From contig CP095846.1 of NCBI GenBank assembly GCA_023100825.1, forward strand, positions 2,728,001-2,792,000: 64,000 nt of DNA, read 5' to 3'. The DNA is from Nocardioidaceae bacterium SCSIO 66511 (GTDB taxonomy: Bacteria > Actinomycetota > Actinomycetes > Propionibacteriales > Nocardioidaceae). Below the pieces are notes generated by a model. That model ran no database searches, had not been told where the DNA came from, and worked only from the letters and a program-made list of their open reading frames with translations. Both the position numbers and the translations under genes were made by a program. Positions within the stretch are counted from its first letter, which is position 1, and each line of letters starts with the position of its first letter. Of this stretch, positions 16,463-26,327 are shown one piece after another.

Positions 16463-17541
16463 CTGCTGAGCACCTCTCGTAATGCAGCGTGGAACGTCTC
16501 GGTTTCGTCGGGCGTGCCGACCGACACCCGCAACCAACCCGGCGGCCCCGTCTCGCGGATCAGCACGCCGCGGTCCAGCAGGCCCTGCCAGACCGCGTGG
16601 CGATCGTCGAATCGCCCGAACAGGATGAAGTTCGCATCGGACTCCGCTACCTGGAGATCGAGGTCGCGCAGCTGTGCGGCGAGCTTGTCGCGCGTCTCGC
16701 GGAGCTCCTCGACGCGGGCCAGCAGCTCGCCTGAGTGGTCGAGGGCTACTCGCGCGACCGCCTGGGTGAGCGCCGACAGGTGGTACGGCAGACGCACGAT
16801 CCGCAGCGCGTCGATGACCTGCGGCGCGGCCGCGACGTAGCCGACGCGGCCTCCGGCGAATGCGTACGCCTTGCTCATGGTGCGGGTGACGAGCAGCCGC
16901 GGATAGTCGGCGAGCAGCTCCAGCGCCGTTGGGGTTCCGTCGCGGCGGAACTCCGCGTACGCCTCGTCGACGACCACGACGCCGGGCGCGACGTCGCAGA
17001 CCGCTCTAACCGTTTCGAGCGGGAGGGCCGTGCCGGTCGGGTTGTTCGGCGAGGTCAGTAGCACGACGTCGGGGCGCTCATCGCCGACCAGGGCGGTCGC
17101 GCGTTCGAGGTCGATCCCGAAGTCGTCGTCACGGCGCCCGGTGACCCACCGGGTGTGGGTGTTGCGGGCGTACTCGGGGTACATGGAGTACGTCGGCGCG
17201 AACGACAACGCAGTGCGGCCAGGCCCGCCGAACGCCTGCAGGATCTGCTGCATGATCTCGTTGGAGCCGTTCGCCGCCCACACGGCGTCGGCGGTGAGGC
17301 CGTGCCTCAGGTAGTCGGCGAGCGCGCTGCGCAGGTCGGTCGCCTCCCGGTCGGGGTAGCGGTTCAGCTCACCCGCGACCGCGGCGATCCGCCGTGCCAT
17401 GGCATCGGCGACCCGCGGGCTCGGGCCGTACGGGTTCTCGTTGGTGTTCAACCTGACCGTGACATCGAGCTGCGGCGCACCGTACGGCTCCTCGGAGCGC
17501 AGCTCCTCGCGGATCGGGACCCAATCGGCGACACCCATCAC
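16459..17541 (-). CDS. hisC: Histidinol-phosphate aminotransferase
   Basis: 360 residues. PLP enzyme converting imidazole acetol phosphate to histidinol phosphate. Seen: [13 protein letters not shown] (31-43), [12 protein letters not shown] (90-101), [20 protein letters not shown], and [16 protein letters not shown] with the PLP Lys near 223. GTG at 17541 overlaps the hisD stop; the ATG next to it (17538) is an equal candidate. Coupled with hisD and hisB. Confidence 0.96.
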   Translation of the reverse strand: MMGVADWVPIREELRSEEPYGAPQLDVTVRLNTNENPYGPSPRVADAMARRIAAVAGELNRYPDREATDLRSALADYLRHGLTADAVWAANGSNEIMQQILQAFGGPGRTALSFAPTYSMYPEYARNTHTRWVTGRRDDDFGIDLERATALVGDERPDVVLLTSPNNPTGTALPLETVRAVCDVAPGVVVVDEAYAEFRRDGTPTALELLADYPRLLVTRTMSKAYAFAGGRVGYVAAAPQVIDALRIVRLPYHLSALTQAVARVALDHSGELLARVEELRETRDKLAAQLRDLDLQVAESDANFILFGRFDDRHAVWQGLLDRGVLIRETGPPGWLRVSVGTPDETETFHAALREVLSR

Positions 17542-18839
17542 GCATCGCCGATCCGCGCGGAGACGGCCGCACCGTGCGCCGGGAGGTCCTCGGCCTCCGC
17601 AAGGGTCACCACGCCCCTGCCCACCTCATCGAGAGCCCCCCGGTCGTACGTGATGACCTGCATGTTGCGACAGAACGCGCGCACCGACAGACCGGAGCTG
17701 TAGCGGGCCGCGCCCGCCGTGGGCAGGACGTGGTTGGATCCGGCGCTGTAGTCGCCGAGCGACACCGGGGAGTACGCCCCGACGAACACGGCGCCGGCGT
17801 TGCGCACCCGTGCTGCCAGGCTCGCGGCGTCGGCCGTCTGGATCTCCAGGTGCTCGGCTCCGTAAGCGTTCACGACTTCGAGGCCCTGCTCTACATCGTC
17901 GACCAGCACGATCGCCGACTGCTCGGAGGTCAGGGCGGTCTCGATGCGAGTGCGGTGGCGCGCGGTCGCGATCTTGCCCGCCAGCTCACCGTCGACGGCG
18001 TCGGCGAGCGATTCGCTGTCGGTCACGAGCACGCTCGCGGCCAGTGGGTCGTGCTCGGCCTGGCTGATCAGGTCGGCCGCGACGTACGCGGGATCGGCCG
18101 TCTCATCGGCGAGGATCGCGATCTCGGTCGGGCCGGCCTCGGAGTCGATGCCGACGACCGAGGTCACCAGCCGCTTGGCCGCAACAACGTAGATGTTGCC
18201 GGGGCCGGTCACCAGGTCGACCGGCCGGCAGTCGTCGGTGCCGTACGCGAACATCGCGATCGCCTGGGCTCCCCCGACCGCGTACACCTCGTCGACGCCG
18301 AGCAGCGCACAAGCCGCGAGCACGGTGGGGTGTGGGCGGCCGTCGGACCCGGGCGGGCTGGACAACGCGATCGAGGAGACACCCGCCACCTGAGCAGGCA
18401 CGACGTTCATGACCACACTGCTCACCAGCGGGGCCAGCCCGCCCGGGACGTACAGGCCGACGCGTTCGACCGCCACGATGCGACGCTCGACGGTAGCGCC
18501 CGCTGCGAGCTCGGTCGTGACATCGGACTCCAGCTCCGCCTCACAGGTCGTTCTCAGGCGCGCGATCGAGTCTTGGAGAGCGGCACGTACGTCGGGGTCG
18601 AGCCGCTCGAGCGAGGCATGCAGCGCCGACTGCGGCACCCGTACGTCATCGAGGTCGACATCGTCGAACCGCTTGGTCGCCTCGCGTACGGCGTCGGAGC
18701 CGCGTTTGCGTACGTCGTCGCAGATCGGGCGAACCGATTCGACGGCGGCTTCGACGTCGAACTGTGCACGGGGTACGACGGCGCGGTAGTCGACGGGAGT
18801 GCTTGCGGACATGCCGCGAAGGTCGAGTCGCCGGATCAT
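17538..18839 (-). CDS. hisD: Histidinol dehydrogenase
   Basis: 433 residues from ATG 18839. Oxidises histidinol to histidine with 2 NAD; Zn enzyme. Seen: [50 protein letters not shown], and [19 protein letters not shown]. First gene of the hisD-C-B-H run. The start is inferred from TAGAAT ending 6 nt before the ATG (leaderless); a GTG two codons upstream (18845) cannot be excluded. Divergent from the LON-domain gene, 42 bp away. Confidence 0.96.
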   Translation of the reverse strand: MIRRLDLRGMSASTPVDYRAVVPRAQFDVEAAVESVRPICDDVRKRGSDAVREATKRFDDVDLDDVRVPQSALHASLERLDPDVRAALQDSIARLRTTCEAELESDVTTELAAGATVERRIVAVERVGLYVPGGLAPLVSSVVMNVVPAQVAGVSSIALSSPPGSDGRPHPTVLAACALLGVDEVYAVGGAQAIAMFAYGTDDCRPVDLVTGPGNIYVVAAKRLVTSVVGIDSEAGPTEIAILADETADPAYVAADLISQAEHDPLAASVLVTDSESLADAVDGELAGKIATARHRTRIETALTSEQSAIVLVDDVEQGLEVVNAYGAEHLEIQTADAASLAARVRNAGAVFVGAYSPVSLGDYSAGSNHVLPTAGAARYSSGLSVRAFCRNMQVITYDRGALDEVGRGVVTLAEAEDLPAHGAAVSARIGDA

Positions 18840-18845
18840 GGCCAC

Positions 18846-18875
18846 ATTCTACGAAGACGGCCGGACAGGTAGGTT
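18846..18875. promoter_or_regulatory. Back-to-back leaderless promoters of hisD and the LON-domain gene
   Basis: Minus strand: TAGAAT (18851-18846) then 6 nt then the hisD ATG. Plus strand: TAGGTT (18870-18875) then 6 nt (GACCGC) then the GTG of the LON gene. The two -10 boxes are only 18 bp apart, so their -35 zones overlap. Neither start has a ribosome site. Confidence 0.6.
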
Positions 18876-18881
18876 GACCGC

Positions 18882-19541
18882 GTGGGCTCGACTCTTCCCA
18901 TGTTCGCGCTGGGCACCGTCACGTTTCCCGGTACCTCCATGTCACTGCACGTGTTCGAGGACCGCTACCTCGAGCTCATCTCCCGGCTGCTGACCTTGCC
19001 CGAAGAGGAGCGGCTGTTCGGCACGGTCGCCATCCGAGAGGGCTACGAGGTCGGACAGGCGAGTGTGAAGTCTGTGCATCGGGTCGGCTGCGAGCTTCGG
19101 CTCACCGACGCCGAAGAGGTCGACGACGGCGTCGACGTGACCGTGGAGGCCGGTCGACGCGTCCGCCTCGACACGGTGATCGACTCGCGGAGCCACCTGT
19201 GGGCCGATATCACCTACCTGCCCGAGGAGGTCGGCCCCGACGCCGCCGACGCCGCCACCCGCGCCCATGCCATCTTCGAGGCGTACATCGAGTTGCTCGC
19301 GTCGGCCGGCGCGACGATCGGCTCGGTCGAGATCCCGACCGAGCCGCTGTCGATGTCGTACGCGCTCTCGGCCGGCGCCGTGCTGACCCTGCGTGACCGG
19401 CAGGGCCTGTTGGAGGCGCCCGACGCCGCGACCAGACTGCGCCAGGTGAGCAGGCTGGTCGTCGCCGAGATGTCGGCGATCCGGGCGATCCCCAGCCTGC
19501 CGGCGACAGACATCAACCCGACCGCCTGGTCGCCGAACTGA
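18882..19541 (+). CDS. LON substrate-binding-domain protein
   Basis: 219 residues, GTG start. Matches the stand-alone Lon N-terminal (PUA-like) domain: LPMFALGTVTFPGTSMSLHVFEDRYLEL at 5-32, and a helical C-half. No ATPase or protease domain. These proteins are thought to bind peptides or act as adaptors; true role unknown. It is the first of two plus-strand genes and is divergent from hisD, a pairing I would expect to be conserved in relatives. Confidence 0.92.
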   Translation: MGSTLPMFALGTVTFPGTSMSLHVFEDRYLELISRLLTLPEEERLFGTVAIREGYEVGQASVKSVHRVGCELRLTDAEEVDDGVDVTVEAGRRVRLDTVIDSRSHLWADITYLPEEVGPDAADAATRAHAIFEAYIELLASAGATIGSVEIPTEPLSMSYALSAGAVLTLRDRQGLLEAPDAATRLRQVSRLVVAEMSAIRAIPSLPATDINPTAWSPN

Positions 19542-19550
19542 CGCCCCGCG

Positions 19551-20045
19551 ATGTCACGACGCAAGAAGGCTGCGGCCGGGTCCACCCCGGCAACGACAGC
19601 ACTCACCCGTGCCGGAATCGACTTCACGGCGCATTCGTACGAACACGACCCGGCGGCGGAGTCGTACGGACGCGAAGCGGCCGACCGTCTCGGCGTGGAT
19701 GCCGACCGGGTGTTCAAGACATTGCTCGCGACGGTCGATGAGTCGCTCGTCGTCGGCATCGTGCCGGTCTCTCGCTCATTGGACCCGAAAGCGCTCGCCC
19801 GCGGAGTCGGCGGCCGCAAGGCCGCGATGGCCGACCCGGCGCATGCCGAACGGGTCACCGGGTACGTCGTGGGTGGCATCTCCCCCATCGGACAGCGGCG
19901 CGCGCTGCGTACCGTGCTCGACGCCACCGCGTCGGCGTACGAGACGATCCTGGTCTCCGGCGGACGTCGGGGCTTCGACCTGGAGCTCGCCCCCGACGAT
20001 CTGGTGACGGCAACGGCGGCGACGATCGCGCCGATCGCCCGCTAG
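19551..20045 (+). CDS. ybaK: Cys-tRNA(Pro)/Cys-tRNA(Cys) deacylase, YbaK/EbsC type
   Basis: 164 residues. Trans-editing hydrolase that removes Cys from mischarged tRNA-Pro. Seen: TPATTALTRAGIDFTAHSYEHD, RVFKTLLATVD (the conserved Lys), VPVSRSLDPKALAR, and GYVVGGISPIGQRR, the YbaK GxxSPxG motif. 9 bp after the LON gene and co-directional. Ends before the strong hairpin at 20110-20145, shared with the convergent DUF3352 gene. Confidence 0.94.
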   Translation: MSRRKKAAAGSTPATTALTRAGIDFTAHSYEHDPAAESYGREAADRLGVDADRVFKTLLATVDESLVVGIVPVSRSLDPKALARGVGGRKAAMADPAHAERVTGYVVGGISPIGQRRALRTVLDATASAYETILVSGGRRGFDLELAPDDLVTATAATIAPIAR

Positions 20046-20109
20046 TCCAATGTCCCGTTTCAGCGGGCATGGCAATCGGCCGCTTTGCGCGACGACTGTG
20101 CAATGCGAA

Positions 20110-20145
20110 GCGGATGTTCACCAGGTAAGCCTGGTGAACATCCGC
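20110..20145. terminator. Perfect 16-bp hairpin between convergent genes
   Basis: Arms 20110-20125 and 20130-20145 around TAAG. Lies 64 bp after ybaK and 13 bp after the DUF3352 stop, so it may end both transcripts; there is no T-run. The inner sequence TTCACCAGG/CCTGGTGAA resembles hairpin 2 of the dispersed repeat, and an imperfect hairpin with CCGCTTTGC (about 20078-20112) sits beside it as in the repeat core. Confidence 0.7.
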
Positions 20146-20158
20146 CGCGTGTGACCTC

Positions 20159-21928
20159 TCAGTCGAACGTGAGCCGCATCGTTGCAACGGCCCGATCGTC
20201 CTTCTTCTCCGTCGCGAACCCGAACGCCTGCATTGGCTCGAGCATCTTGACGTCCTCATCATCTGGGTCGGTCGCGAGCTCGCTGATCTCGTCGAGGTTG
20301 ACGTAGACCACGTTGACCGCGTTGTCGCCTGCCGGAACTGCGGTCTTGAACGCGTCCGAGTCGCCGAGATCGCCGCCACCATCGGTGAGCTGGGCCGCGT
20401 AGTCGTCGTTGGTCGCGACGACCATTCCGTCGTCGGTCTCCTCCTTGACGAGGGCATCGCTCATTTCGGGGCCACCCAGCATGCCGAGCTGGGTCTCGAG
20501 CTTGTCGATGACCGGTGTCAACTCGGCGGGATCCGAGGTGAACCGCATGCCCGCGTTGTAGTCCGCGAGTGAGCTCGACTCCATCTCGGGGCTGAGGCCT
20601 TCGCTGTCGACGGCGAGCAGGAACTTCTCCCCGAACAGCGTCGACAGGTCATCGGGCAGCGTCAGTCCGGTGTTCTGCTCGATCTCACTGACGATCGACT
20701 GGAACTGCGGCGCCATATCGGCGGCCATGCCGGACTCGAGCTGACCCCAGAAGTTGTCGACGAGTGCCTGACCGTCGGAGACCGACGCGGCGACCATCGT
20801 CGAGTCCGAAAGCCCGCCGATATCGGCCTTCGCGCCCGCAGCGCCCGCATCGGCGTCGCTCGCGCCCACCAGCTCCAGGTAGTTGTCTCCCGCACGGAGC
20901 GCGGCCGCTGCCGTACCGGAGGCATTCGCCTTGAACGCCTCGAGATCTTCGGCGGGCATGCCGAGCTCCTTCGCGGCATCGACGAACGCGTCAGCGTCGA
21001 ACCACATCGAGGCGATGCCCTCGTCGCCGAGAGCGTCCATGTCGTCGGAGAACGCCGCGGACGACGCCAGCGAGTCGTTCTCGGCGTCCTTGGCGAAGTC
21101 GTCGGCGAGATCCTGGCTCGGCGCAACGACCATGTAGTCGCCCGAGAAGGACACACCGAGATTGCTCGCGTCGTCGCCCTCGGCGTACGAGACGTCGTCC
21201 ATCGCCGTATCGGAGTACGACGACGGCATCGTCGGCCCGGCCATGTTCATACCGCCGGCACAGTCGGCGATCTTCTCGGCTCCGGCCTTCGCCTTGTCCT
21301 CGTCGCTCACCTGCACGGCGAGCATCGGCGCGGGCGAATCGTCACCCGGGACAAGCGCGAATCCGAGCCGATCACCGATCCACGGCTCGATGTCGTCGGC
21401 ATAGTCGACATCACAGCCGTCGGACGACAACACCTCGTCGACGAAGAGCTTGCGCAGGTCGACGTCGTCATCGGAGATGCCCGTGGATTCCTCGAACTCC
21501 GGCCACTTGTGCAGCAGCGACATCGCATCCAGCTTCTGCGACGCCGACGGGTCGAGGTCGAGGCGTACGTAGGCCATCGCATCGGACGGAACGGCTTCCG
21601 CCGGCTGCGGGCCACCGCCGGAAAGCTTCGACCAGGCGAAGACGCCGCCCGCCGCGATCAGCGCGACGACGGCGATGCCACCGACGCCGATCAAGATGCC
21701 CTTACGCCGGCCCTTCGGCGCGGGTTCGTGCGGGCCCTGCTCGACCCACTGCCCGCCCGACGGCGGGCCCTGCGGCGGCTGCGCGGCGTACTGAGCCGGA
21801 CCGGCCGGCCGACCCTGCGGCTGGCCGTACTGTGGCGGCGGCCCCTGAGGGGACTGCGGATGCTGCTGACCGTACGGAGGCTGCCCTCCCTGGGATCCCC
21901 CGTTGGGTGGCGGCTGATTCGTACTCAC
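20159..21928 (-). CDS. DUF3352 membrane-anchored protein
   Basis: 589 residues from GTG 21928 (AGGGGA upstream). Pro/Gln/Gly-rich cytosolic N-terminus (1-65), basic KGRRKG stop-transfer, one membrane helix (about 75-95), then a large acidic extracellular part beginning PSDAMAYVRLDLDPSASQKLDAM, the DUF3352 hallmark (a domain first defined in cyanobacteria and common in Actinobacteria). Cys pair SSDGCDVDY and KIADCAGG may form a disulfide. No enzyme motif. The Pro-rich tail resembles that of the unrelated gene at 1441. Function unknown. Confidence 0.9.
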   Translation of the reverse strand: MSTNQPPPNGGSQGGQPPYGQQHPQSPQGPPPQYGQPQGRPAGPAQYAAQPPQGPPSGGQWVEQGPHEPAPKGRRKGILIGVGGIAVVALIAAGGVFAWSKLSGGGPQPAEAVPSDAMAYVRLDLDPSASQKLDAMSLLHKWPEFEESTGISDDDVDLRKLFVDEVLSSDGCDVDYADDIEPWIGDRLGFALVPGDDSPAPMLAVQVSDEDKAKAGAEKIADCAGGMNMAGPTMPSSYSDTAMDDVSYAEGDDASNLGVSFSGDYMVVAPSQDLADDFAKDAENDSLASSAAFSDDMDALGDEGIASMWFDADAFVDAAKELGMPAEDLEAFKANASGTAAAALRAGDNYLELVGASDADAGAAGAKADIGGLSDSTMVAASVSDGQALVDNFWGQLESGMAADMAPQFQSIVSEIEQNTGLTLPDDLSTLFGEKFLLAVDSEGLSPEMESSSLADYNAGMRFTSDPAELTPVIDKLETQLGMLGGPEMSDALVKEETDDGMVVATNDDYAAQLTDGGGDLGDSDAFKTAVPAGDNAVNVVYVNLDEISELATDPDDEDVKMLEPMQAFGFATEKKDDRAVATMRLTFD

Positions 21929-21977
21929 GTCATTCCCCTTTCGCGGTTGGCCCCCTGCCGACCGTTCGACGTCGCGT

Positions 21978-22577
21978 TCATGCGGTGGGTTCCGCCGGGC
22001 TCGAGGTGACTTCGGTCGCACCGTAGAACAGCTCGTCGCGCGGTGCCCGGAGCCATACGGACACCATGACACCGATCAGGGCCGCTATGGGCCAGATCAA
22101 CACTATCGAGCGGGCGCCGAGCTCCACCGGACCCGTGAACGTATCGCCTGCCCGTGCACCGGCCAGCGATTCGTCGAGCGACGCCGGGCCGAACTGAGTG
22201 CCGAGCCACCACGCGAGGCACGCGGTCAGCAGGGCGACCGCGCCGGCGAGCGCCGTGACCGGCCAGCCGAGCCCCCAATACCGCCATCCGGTGACGAGTC
22301 CGCCGAGGAGGGCCGCGAGAGCGCCGATGCCGGCGTAGACCAGGTCGACCTCGAAGTCGTGACCGAACTCGGCCTCCGAGGAGTAGTACGCGATCAGGCC
22401 GTCGGGTCCGCGGTACGCGGCGTACTCGGCCGGCTGCGCCAGCGCCGACCACACCCAACCGGCGAGCGCACCGAGGACGACGAAGACGAGCAGCGTCACG
22501 ACCACGGCACTCGCCCAGCTCGGCACCGGTCGGTGGTCTGCTGCACGCCGGCCCGCGTACGCGAAGTCGGCGGTCAC
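21978..22577 (-). CDS. Four-helix membrane protein, function unknown
   Basis: 199 residues. GTG start overlaps the dnaE stop (GTGA), so it is translationally coupled to dnaE. Hydrophobic segments at about 22-45, 80-98, 105-125 and 155-175, with an external loop containing YRGPDGLIAYYSSEAEFG. Layout resembles the actinobacterial DUF2567-type proteins, but the match is by shape only. 49 bp upstream of the DUF3352 start. Confidence 0.82.
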   Translation of the reverse strand: MTADFAYAGRRAADHRPVPSWASAVVVTLLVFVVLGALAGWVWSALAQPAEYAAYRGPDGLIAYYSSEAEFGHDFEVDLVYAGIGALAALLGGLVTGWRYWGLGWPVTALAGAVALLTACLAWWLGTQFGPASLDESLAGARAGDTFTGPVELGARSIVLIWPIAALIGVMVSVWLRAPRDELFYGATEVTSSPAEPTA

Positions 22578-25500
22578 TGTGCGAGACAGTTCGGGCCGAG
22601 CAGTGCCTTCAGATCCGCGGTCAGCGCGGCCCCCGGTGTCACTCGCAAACGGTCGTCGAGACGCATCAACTTACTGCCCGATCGCCCGAGCAGGCGTAGG
22701 TGCACGTCGTTGACACCCGGGTGGGCCGACAGCACCTCCTTGAGCTGCTCGACCGTATGGCTGGTACACCGCGCCGTCGGGATCGAGACGACCACCGGCC
22801 CGCTCACCTCGGTGGACAGATCGGGCGCGTGCACCTCGCTGCCGATCAGCTCGGGTACGTCGTCGCCGCGCTTGAGCCGGCCCTTGATCGTGACGATCGC
22901 GTCCTCGGCGAGCATCGGCGCGGCCAGCTGGTACGAGGACGGGAACAGCATCACGTTGACCGCGCCCTCGAGGTCCTCGAGTGTCACCAATGCCCACGTG
23001 TCGCCTTTACGCGTCAGCTTGCGGGTCACGTTGGTGATCAGGCCGGCGACGGTGACATTCGAGCCGTCGGGGCGCTCTTCATCGGTGACGAGGTCTCCGA
23101 TCGAGCAGTCGCCGCTCGCTCGTAGGACGTGCTCCAGCCCGAACAACGGGTGGTCGGAGACGTACAACCCGAGCATCTCGCGCTCGTAGCCGAGCAGCGT
23201 CTGCTTCTCCCACTCCTCGATCTCGGGAACGGTGACGGCCATTCCTCCGAAAGAGTCTTCGTCGGACAGCCCGCCGAACAGGGAGTCCTGACCGATGGCC
23301 TCATTGCGCTTGACGTCGACGTACTGGTCGACGGCCTCCTCGTGAACCGTCACGAGTGCACGCCGCGCATGCTTCATCGAGTCGAAGGCGCCCGCTTTGA
23401 TCAAGGACTCGATCACGCGCTTGTTGCACACCGTGGTCGGCACTTTGTCCATGAAGTCGGCGAAGTCGCTGTAACGGCCGTTCTCTTCGCGACCCTCGAT
23501 GATGCCTCGGACGACGTTGTGGCCGACGTTGCGTACCGCCGACAGCCCGAAGCGGATGTCGACGTCGACCGCGGTGAAGTTGGACTCCGAGTCGTTGACG
23601 TCGGGTGGCAAGACCTTGATGCCCATCCGGCGGCACTCGTTGAGGTAGATCGCCGATTTGTCCTTGTCGCCCTTGACGCTGGTCAGCAGTGCGGCCATGT
23701 ACTCGGCCGGGTAATGCGCCTTGAGGTAGGCGGTCCAGTACGAGATGACTCCGTACGCCGCGGAGTGCGCCTTGTTGAACGCGTAGTCCGAGAACGGCAG
23801 CAGGATGTCCCACAGCGTCTTGACCGCATCGGCGGAGTATCCGCGCTCGCGCATGCCGGACTCGAAGGACTCGTACTCCGCGTCGAGCACTTCCTTCTTC
23901 TTCTTGCCCATCGCGCGCCGCAGCAGATCCGCCTGGCCAAGTGAATAGCCCGCGACCTTCTGCGCGATGGCCATCACCTGCTCTTGGTAGATGATCAGGC
24001 CGTACGAGGTGGACAGGATCTCGTCGAGCGGCTCGGCGAGCTCGGGATGGATCGGCTCGATCTTCTGTCTGCCGATCTTGCGCAGCGCGTAGTTCGTATG
24101 CGAGTCGGCGCCCATCGGGCCCGGTCGGTACAGCGCGATCAACGCCGAGATGTCTTCGAAGTTGTCGGGCTTCATCAACCGGATCAGCGAGCGCATCGGC
24201 CCGCCGTCGAGCTGGAAGACGCCGAGCGTGTCGCCACGAGACAGCAGGGCGTACGCCTCGGGGTCATCGAGCGGGAGATCCTCGAGTACGACCTCGTCGC
24301 CGCGGTTGGTGCGTACGTTGGCGACGGCGTCGTCGAGGACCGTCAGGTTGCGCAGCCCGAGGAAGTCCATCTTGACCAGCCCGAGCGACTCGCACCCGGG
24401 ATAGTCGAACTGGGTGATGATGGCGCCGTCCTGCTCGCGCTTCATCAGCGGAACGATGTCGGCGAGCGGCTCGCTGGACATGATGATGCCCGCGGCGTGG
24501 ACACCCCACTGCCGCTTCAGACCCTCCAGGCCACGGGCGGTCTGGAACACCTTGGCGCTATCGGGGTCGCCCTCGATCAGGGACCGGAACTCGCCGGCCT
24601 CCGCGTAACGCTTGTGGTCCTTGTCGAACATGCCCGATAAGGGGATGTCTTTACCCATCACCGCGGGCGGCATCGCCTTGGTGAGCTTCTCCCCCATCGA
24701 GAACGGGTAGCCCTGCACCCGGGAGGAGTCCTTGAGCGCCTGCTTCGCCTTGATCGTGCCGTACGTGACGATGTACGAGACTCGGTCGTCGCCGTACTTC
24801 TCGGTGACGTACTTGATCACCTCGCCGCGCCGGCGCTCGTCGAAGTCGATGTCGAAGTCGGGCATCGAGTCGCGCTCGGGGTTGAGGAACCGCTCGAAGA
24901 TCAGCCCGTGCGGGATCGGGTCGAGGTCGGTGATGCGCATCGCGTACGCGCACATCGAGCCCGCACCCGAACCACGGCCGGGGCCGACGCGGATGCCGCG
25001 CTCCTTCGCCCAGTTGATGAAGTCGGCGACGACCAGGAAGTAGCCCGGGTAGCCCTTGCCGATGATCACCTCGGTCTCGAGCTTCACCTGGTCGACGGCG
25101 TACTGCGGCACACCGTCGGGGAAGCGCTCCTTGAGACCGCGATCGACCTCCTTGATGAACCAGGACGACTCGTCTTCGCCGTCGGGGCACGGGAAGCGCG
25201 GCATGAACCGGCCCTCGCCCTCGGTGAACTCGACCTCGCACCGCTCCGCGACGAGCAACGTGTTGTCGCACGCCTCCTCGAGGCCCTGGCCGCCCCACAG
25301 CTCGCGCATCTCCTGCGCGGTCTTGATGTAGTAGCCGCCACCGTCGAGCTTGAACCGATTCGGATCGGCAAGCGTGCTGCCCGACTGCACGCACAGCAGC
25401 GCCTCATGCGCGGTCGCGTCGGCCGCGTCGGTGTAGTGCGAGTCGTTGGTCGCGATCATCGGGAGGTTCAGGTCTTTACCGAGGCGCAGCAGGCCGTCGC

Positions 25501-26104
25501 GTACGCGGGCCTCGATGGAAAGACCGTGGTCCATCAGCTCGAGGAAGAAGTTGTCGGCGCCGAAGATGTCGCGGAACTCTGCCGCCGATGCGCGGGCTTT
25601 CTCGTAGTCGCCGATGCGCAGCCAGGTCTGCACCTCGCCGGACGGGCATCCGGTCGTGCCGATCAGACCGTCGGCGTACTCGGCCAGCAGCTCGCGGTCG
25701 GCCCGCGGCTTGTAGAAGAACCCCTCGATGCTGGATCGCGACGCGAGCCGGAACAGGTTGTGCATGCCGGCGGTGTTGCGGGCGAGCAAGGTCATGTGGG
25801 TGTACGCCCCACCGCCCGACACATCGTCGTCGCCGCCCTTGTTCCAGCGCACCCGTTTGCGTTCGTAGCGGCTGGTGTTGGGCGTGAGGTAGGCCTCCAT
25901 GCCGATGATCGGCTTGACGCCCGCGGAGCGCGCCTGCTTGTAGAACTCGTACGCGCCGAAGACGTTGCCGTGGTCGGTCATCGCGATCGCGGGCATGCCC
26001 TGGTCGGCAGTGCGCGCGACCATGTCGGTGATCCGCGCCGCGCCGTCCAGCATGGAGTACTCAGTGTGGACGTGCAGGTGCACGAAAGACGAGTCGCTGG
26101 GCAT
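22574..26104 (-). CDS. dnaE: DNA polymerase III alpha subunit
   Basis: 1176 residues, usual for DnaE1. Replicative polymerase. N-terminal PHP domain: HLHVHTEYSMLDGAARI (9-25) and AMTDHGNVFG; catalytic palm: GPGRGSGAGSMCAYAM and PDFDIDFDERRRGEV (catalytic aspartates); fingers KAHSAAYGVISYWTAYLKAHYP; C-terminal OB fold near 1000 (VTVAGLITNVTRKLTRKG). ATG 26104 with GGAGG 11 nt upstream. Upstream 223 bp to rluD hold a 32-bp palindrome but no gene. Confidence 0.98.
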   Translation of the reverse strand: MPSDSSFVHLHVHTEYSMLDGAARITDMVARTADQGMPAIAMTDHGNVFGAYEFYKQARSAGVKPIIGMEAYLTPNTSRYERKRVRWNKGGDDDVSGGGAYTHMTLLARNTAGMHNLFRLASRSSIEGFFYKPRADRELLAEYADGLIGTTGCPSGEVQTWLRIGDYEKARASAAEFRDIFGADNFFLELMDHGLSIEARVRDGLLRLGKDLNLPMIATNDSHYTDAADATAHEALLCVQSGSTLADPNRFKLDGGGYYIKTAQEMRELWGGQGLEEACDNTLLVAERCEVEFTEGEGRFMPRFPCPDGEDESSWFIKEVDRGLKERFPDGVPQYAVDQVKLETEVIIGKGYPGYFLVVADFINWAKERGIRVGPGRGSGAGSMCAYAMRITDLDPIPHGLIFERFLNPERDSMPDFDIDFDERRRGEVIKYVTEKYGDDRVSYIVTYGTIKAKQALKDSSRVQGYPFSMGEKLTKAMPPAVMGKDIPLSGMFDKDHKRYAEAGEFRSLIEGDPDSAKVFQTARGLEGLKRQWGVHAAGIIMSSEPLADIVPLMKREQDGAIITQFDYPGCESLGLVKMDFLGLRNLTVLDDAVANVRTNRGDEVVLEDLPLDDPEAYALLSRGDTLGVFQLDGGPMRSLIRLMKPDNFEDISALIALYRPGPMGADSHTNYALRKIGRQKIEPIHPELAEPLDEILSTSYGLIIYQEQVMAIAQKVAGYSLGQADLLRRAMGKKKKEVLDAEYESFESGMRERGYSADAVKTLWDILLPFSDYAFNKAHSAAYGVISYWTAYLKAHYPAEYMAALLTSVKGDKDKSAIYLNECRRMGIKVLPPDVNDSESNFTAVDVDIRFGLSAVRNVGHNVVRGIIEGREENGRYSDFADFMDKVPTTVCNKRVIESLIKAGAFDSMKHARRALVTVHEEAVDQYVDVKRNEAIGQDSLFGGLSDEDSFGGMAVTVPEIEEWEKQTLLGYEREMLGLYVSDHPLFGLEHVLRASGDCSIGDLVTDEERPDGSNVTVAGLITNVTRKLTRKGDTWALVTLEDLEGAVNVMLFPSSYQLAAPMLAEDAIVTIKGRLKRGDDVPELIGSEVHAPDLSTEVSGPVVVSIPTARCTSHTVEQLKEVLSAHPGVNDVHLRLLGRSGSKLMRLDDRLRVTPGAALTADLKALLGPNCLAQ

Positions 26105-26281
26105 TACGCAGGGGCCTCCAGGGCGGTCGAACAGGCGGGCGCCTCGGGGAAGAACTCAACCCTACGGCACTGACAGTGGTGATCGAGACAGGCTCGCAGC
26201 GGGACCTGTCGCGCCGGCGTCCAGGTCCGCACCGCTTCCCGGCAAACCGCGCCGCTCCCCGGCAAACTTGGTGGGTAGCGG

Positions 26282-26313
26282 CGTGAATTACCACGGGCCC
26301 GTGGTAATTCACG
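26282..26313. repeat. Perfect 32-bp palindrome between rluD and dnaE
   Basis: Two 16-nt arms meeting without a spacer; the half is CGTGAATTACCACGGG and the centre GGGCCC. 14 bp past the rluD stop and about 178 bp upstream of the dnaE start. Could be the rluD terminator (no T-run) or an operator. Two direct copies of CCCGGCAAAC-like sequence lie just before it (26237-26268). Confidence 0.85.
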
Positions 26314-26327
26314 GCCCGATCGAGCGC

